A stretch of 33,140 bases of DNA. Origin: Sphingobacteriales bacterium (GTDB lineage: Bacteria > Bacteroidota > Bacteroidia > Chitinophagales > Chitinophagaceae). Position 1 is the first letter of the stretch. The number at the start of each line of letters is the position of its first letter. Position numbers and translations under genes: made by a program. Below are positions 30,371-33,140 of the stretch, piece by piece. The DNA lies in contig JAIXSZ010000036.1 of the NCBI GenBank assembly GCA_027484425.1, positions 1-33,140 of the forward strand, in the 5' to 3' direction. Under the pieces are notes generated by a model. It ran no database searches, was not told where the DNA came from, and worked only from the letters and a program-made list of their open reading frames with translations.

Positions 30371-30378
30371 TACCTTTG
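30371..30378 (+). promoter_or_regulatory. Putative -7 promoter box (TACCTTTG) of lepA
   Basis: A perfect TAnnTTTG match 16 bases before the ATG at 30395. It rules out the in-frame ATG at 30350, which lies upstream of it. Confidence 0.6.
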
Positions 30379-30394
30379 TGACTCTAAATTTCAT

Positions 30395-32188
30395 ATGAAG
30401 AATATTCGCAATTTTTGTATAATAGCACACATCGACCACGGTAAAAGTACATTAGCCGATCGTTTACTGGAATTCACCAAAACCATATCACACAGAGATA
30501 TGCAAGCGCAGGTGCTTGATGACATGGATTTGGAACGTGAAAAAGGAATTACCATTAAGAGCCACGCAATTCAGATGGACTATGAATGGAAAGGAACAAA
30601 ATATACCCTTAACCTAATAGATACTCCTGGTCACGTAGATTTTTCCTACGAGGTTTCACGTGCGTTAGCAGCATGTGAAGGAGCATTGCTGTTGGTAGAT
30701 GCCTCGCAAGGTATACAGGCACAAACCATTAGTAATTTGTACTTGGCATTAGATAATGACTTGGAAATCATACCTGTTATTAACAAAATAGATATGGACG
30801 GTGCCATGATTCCAGAGGTTACAGACCAGATAGTAGATCTGATCGGCTGTAAACCTGAGGATATATTACTGGCTAGTGGTAAATCAGGTATCGGTATTGA
30901 AGAGATACTAACGGCAATAATTGAGCGGATACCCGCCCCTAAAGGCGATCCCGAAGCACCATTGCAGGCCGTTATTTTTGATAGTGTTTTCAACTCTTTC
31001 AGAGGTATCATTGCTTATTTCAGAGTGTTTAACGGAACTATTCGTAAAAATGATAAAATCAAATTCATACATACAGATGCTGATTATATTGCTGATGAAG
31101 TCGGGATCATGAAGTTGTCTCTTACACCCAAACAAGAAGTAAGTGTAGGAAATGTAGGCTACATAATTACCGGAATTAAAAATGCAAGAGAAGTAAAGGT
31201 AGGCGATACTATTACCACTATTGCCAATCCAACTACGGACGTAGTAAGAGGTTTTCAGGAAGTAAAACCAATGGTTTTTGCTGGTATTTTTCCGGTTGAA
31301 ACAGATGATTTTGAAGATTTGCGCGACTGTATGGAAAAACTACAGCTCAATGATGCTTCATTGACTTTTGAGCCCGAAACCTCTCAGGCATTAGGTTTTG
31401 GTTTCCGTTGTGGTTTCTTAGGTATGCTGCACATGGAAATTATTCAGGAGCGTCTAGAACGTGAGTTTAACCAAACTGTTATTACAACTGTTCCTAACGT
31501 GAGCTTTAGAGCATACAAAACACGTGACAAGGAAAAAATGATAATAGTTAATAACCCAAGTGAAATGCCTGAGCCTAGTAGTATAGATCGTATAGAAGAA
31601 CCTTTTATACGTGCTCAGATAATTACTTTGCCCGATTATATAGGTAATATTATGAGTCTATGTCTGGGGAAAAGAGGCATTCTAATTAATCAACATTATC
31701 TCACTCCTACACGGGTAGAACTGATTTTTGAATTACCACTAACTGAGATTGTTTTCGATTTTTATGATAAGTTGAAATCTTGTACTCGTGGTTATGCCTC
31801 ATTCGATTATAATCCGTTAGATTATAGAGAAAGTGATATTGCTAAAATGGATATATTGCTTAATGGCGATCAGGTAGATGCTTTGAGTGCATTGATTCAT
31901 CGCAGTCGAGCGCAGGATTTCGGAAGGAAATTGTGCTCAAAACTAAAAGATTTGTTGCCTAAACAGCAATTTGTTATTGCAATACAAGCAGCAATAGGTG
32001 CAAAAATTATTGCTCGTGAGACGATCTCTGCCATGAGAAAAGATGTTACCGCTAAGTGCTACGGTGGTGATATATCACGAAAGCGTAAACTACTTGAAAA
32101 ACAAAAAGAAGGTAAAAAACGTATGCGCCAGATAGGCAGTGTTGATGTTCCTCAAGAGGCTTTCTTAGCTGTGCTTAAGTTAGATTAG
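30395..32188 (+). CDS. lepA: Elongation factor 4 (LepA)
   Basis: This ribosome-associated GTPase of 597 residues is the usual LepA length. The start at 30395 gives the typical [19 protein letters not shown], with the G1 loop at 11-19. D-T-P-G-H is the G3 motif and N-K-I-D the G4 motif. The EF-G-like domains II, III and V follow, and the LepA-specific C-terminal domain ends in [17 protein letters not shown]. LepA acts on stalled or mistranslocated ribosomes and in 30S assembly. It is monocistronic, with its own promoter and a perfect terminator hairpin. Confidence 0.97.
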   Translation: MKNIRNFCIIAHIDHGKSTLADRLLEFTKTISHRDMQAQVLDDMDLEREKGITIKSHAIQMDYEWKGTKYTLNLIDTPGHVDFSYEVSRALAACEGALLLVDASQGIQAQTISNLYLALDNDLEIIPVINKIDMDGAMIPEVTDQIVDLIGCKPEDILLASGKSGIGIEEILTAIIERIPAPKGDPEAPLQAVIFDSVFNSFRGIIAYFRVFNGTIRKNDKIKFIHTDADYIADEVGIMKLSLTPKQEVSVGNVGYIITGIKNAREVKVGDTITTIANPTTDVVRGFQEVKPMVFAGIFPVETDDFEDLRDCMEKLQLNDASLTFEPETSQALGFGFRCGFLGMLHMEIIQERLEREFNQTVITTVPNVSFRAYKTRDKEKMIIVNNPSEMPEPSSIDRIEEPFIRAQIITLPDYIGNIMSLCLGKRGILINQHYLTPTRVELIFELPLTEIVFDFYDKLKSCTRGYASFDYNPLDYRESDIAKMDILLNGDQVDALSALIHRSRAQDFGRKLCSKLKDLLPKQQFVIAIQAAIGAKIIARETISAMRKDVTAKCYGGDISRKRKLLEKQKEGKKRMRQIGSVDVPQEAFLAVLKLD

Positions 32189-32308
32189 TGAATTAATCTT
32201 TGTTATGGTTGTAGTATTTGTTATGTTATTATAAATAGCTTTTTATTCACCATTTCGTCGTTTGTGTTCTCCTATGTCAAGGTAGTAACAGTGTGAGCAA
32301 AGCTTAAT

Positions 32309-32348
32309 AAAAAAAGTGCTGTCAATTTTTAATGACAGCACTTTTTTT
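32309..32348. terminator. Strong bidirectional terminator
   Basis: An A-run plus GTGCTGTCA pairs perfectly with TGACAGCAC plus a T-run (16 bp, 8-base loop). It serves the convergent lepA and T9SS-protein genes. Confidence 0.95.
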
Positions 32349-32388
32349 ATTAACGATGGAATTAGTGTTGATAAATTTATAATGTGAT

Positions 32389-33140
32389 TTACTGTTGATA
32401 CACTATTCTTACCATTTTGCTGCTACCATCTATGCCGTTAAAGCGTAGCATGTACACACCGCTAGTAAGACCTACTGGCAATGAGATACATGTAGTACCC
32501 GCTTTCGCTTCATACTGCTGTAGCTGCTTGCCATCTATCGTGTAGATTACTACTTTACCTACTACATCCGTTGTTAGGTTAATAGCGCCAGTTGTTGGGT
32601 TAGGAGATACACTGAACACACTGTTGTCGCCATCTGTATCTTCTGACATTGCTGGACGAGCTCCGCATATTGTCACAGTAACCTGTGTTACACTGATACA
32701 TCCTGCTGCTTTACTATACGTAATGTTGGCGGTACCAGTGTTTATACCAGTAACTAAACCACTGCTAAAGTTTACAGTTGCTTTCGTTGTGTTGCTACTT
32801 GTCCATGTACCTGCACCTGCAGCGTTGCTTAGAGTAGTAGTAGCAGTAGTTGGTAAACACAAACTAGCAGATCCGGTGTTTGCACCTGGCATTGCATTTA
32901 CTGTTACCACTGATGTGTTAGCACAGCCCAATGAGTTAGAGTAGCTGATTGTAGCCAAACCTCCAGACACACCTGTCACTACGCCACCTGATGATATTGT
33001 GGCTATTGCAGGGCTAGCACTGCTCCATACACCACCTGTAGTACTGTTGGTGAGTGTAGTAGAACCTGCTACGCATATATTGCCATTGCCACCGATAGGA
33101 GATGGCAGTGGGTTTACCGATACCGTAGCTATACCACCAC
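32389..33140 (-). CDS. C-terminal part of a T9SS-secreted repeat protein (runs off the right edge)
   Basis: The frame stays open to the window edge, so the last 249 residues of a larger protein are seen; the GTG at 32979 is internal, not a start. Two Ig-like (BIG2-type) repeats are visible, each with G-x-W-x-S-x-(N/S)-x-x-x-A-T-(V/I) and a G-x-V-T-G-(I/V)-x-x-G-x-A-x-I-(S/T)-Y-S end. The last 80 residues are a type A type IX secretion sorting domain: F-S-V-S-P-N-P-T-T-G, then V-V-I-Y-T-I-D-G-K-Q-L, L-P-V-G-L-T-S-G-V-Y-M-L-R and a basic end. The protein is thus exported across the outer membrane and attached to or released from the surface. It is probably a large adhesin or cell-surface protein; the N-terminal part is unknown. 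Confidence 0.9.
   Translation of the reverse strand, partial: GGIATVSVNPLPSPIGGNGNICVAGSTTLTNSTTGGVWSSASPAIATISSGGVVTGVSGGLATISYSNSLGCANTSVVTVNAMPGANTGSASLCLPTTATTTLSNAAGAGTWTSSNTTKATVNFSSGLVTGINTGTANITYSKAAGCISVTQVTVTICGARPAMSEDTDGDNSVFSVSPNPTTGAINLTTDVVGKVVIYTIDGKQLQQYEAKAGTTCISLPVGLTSGVYMLRFNGIDGSSKMVRIVYQQ

Noticed and set aside
30191-30439. 82-codon minus-strand open frame before lepA
   Set aside because: It is antisense to the lepA promoter and start and runs into the terminator hairpin; the sequence shows no domain.

Overview
The window comes from a member of the Bacteroidota, most likely a Chitinophagaceae-like (Chitinophagales) bacterium. The evidence is: (i) many promoter-like TAnnTTTG elements just upstream of start codons, the -7 box of the Bacteroidota primary sigma factor; (ii) a type IX secretion C-terminal sorting domain at the right edge; (iii) Bacteroidota-restricted families (DUF4292, DUF5683, haem-binding 'Haem_bd', lipoproteins with an acidic stretch after the lipid cysteine); (iv) a ccoN-ccoO fusion; and (v) the futalosine-route menaquinone gene mqnA. 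The DNA is AT-rich. I saw no rRNA, tRNA, CRISPR array or insertion sequence.

Layout. Positions 1-3930 hold the start of mqnA, a DUF5683 membrane protein, a small lipoprotein, a haem-binding c-type protein, a Sel1-repeat protein and an unknown membrane-anchored protein. 3939-6362 (minus strand) holds pyrF with a PDZ protein, then a zeta-toxin-like kinase with a small coupled partner. 6419-10511 (minus) is a tight cluster: dut, sugar-nucleotidyltransferase, TPR protein, DUF4292 lipoprotein. 10742-12633 (plus) holds two lipoprotein genes. 12716-15475 (minus) is sucA. A 731-bp stretch without a convincing gene follows, then an acyl-CoA dehydrogenase (minus).

The centre, 17657-27859, is a microaerobic respiration module: a divergent pair of small genes, then ccoS-ccoNO-ccoQ-ccoP-ccoG-ccoH and a TauE/SafE-like protein, then a soluble PAS-PAS histidine kinase and a response regulator whose output half is a CRP/FNR-type DNA-binding protein. 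The right end holds ribF, a second acyl-CoA dehydrogenase with palindromes at its promoter, lepA, and the end of a T9SS-secreted repeat protein.

Main finding. Four transcription starts in the central module (the minus-strand gene at 18040, and the plus-strand genes at 18254, 18670 and 25074) each carry a TGA-N6-TCA dyad followed by exactly 23 bases and then a TAnnTTTG -7 box. This is the geometry of class II CRP/FNR activation. ccoS has a second copy exactly 22 bp further upstream. The kinase/regulator pair lies in the same putative regulon, and the regulator's recognition helix keeps the Glu and Arg that read a TGA core. I infer an autoregulated circuit that condenses the rhizobial FixL-FixJ-FixK cascade into two proteins, with two uncharacterised small proteins as extra targets.
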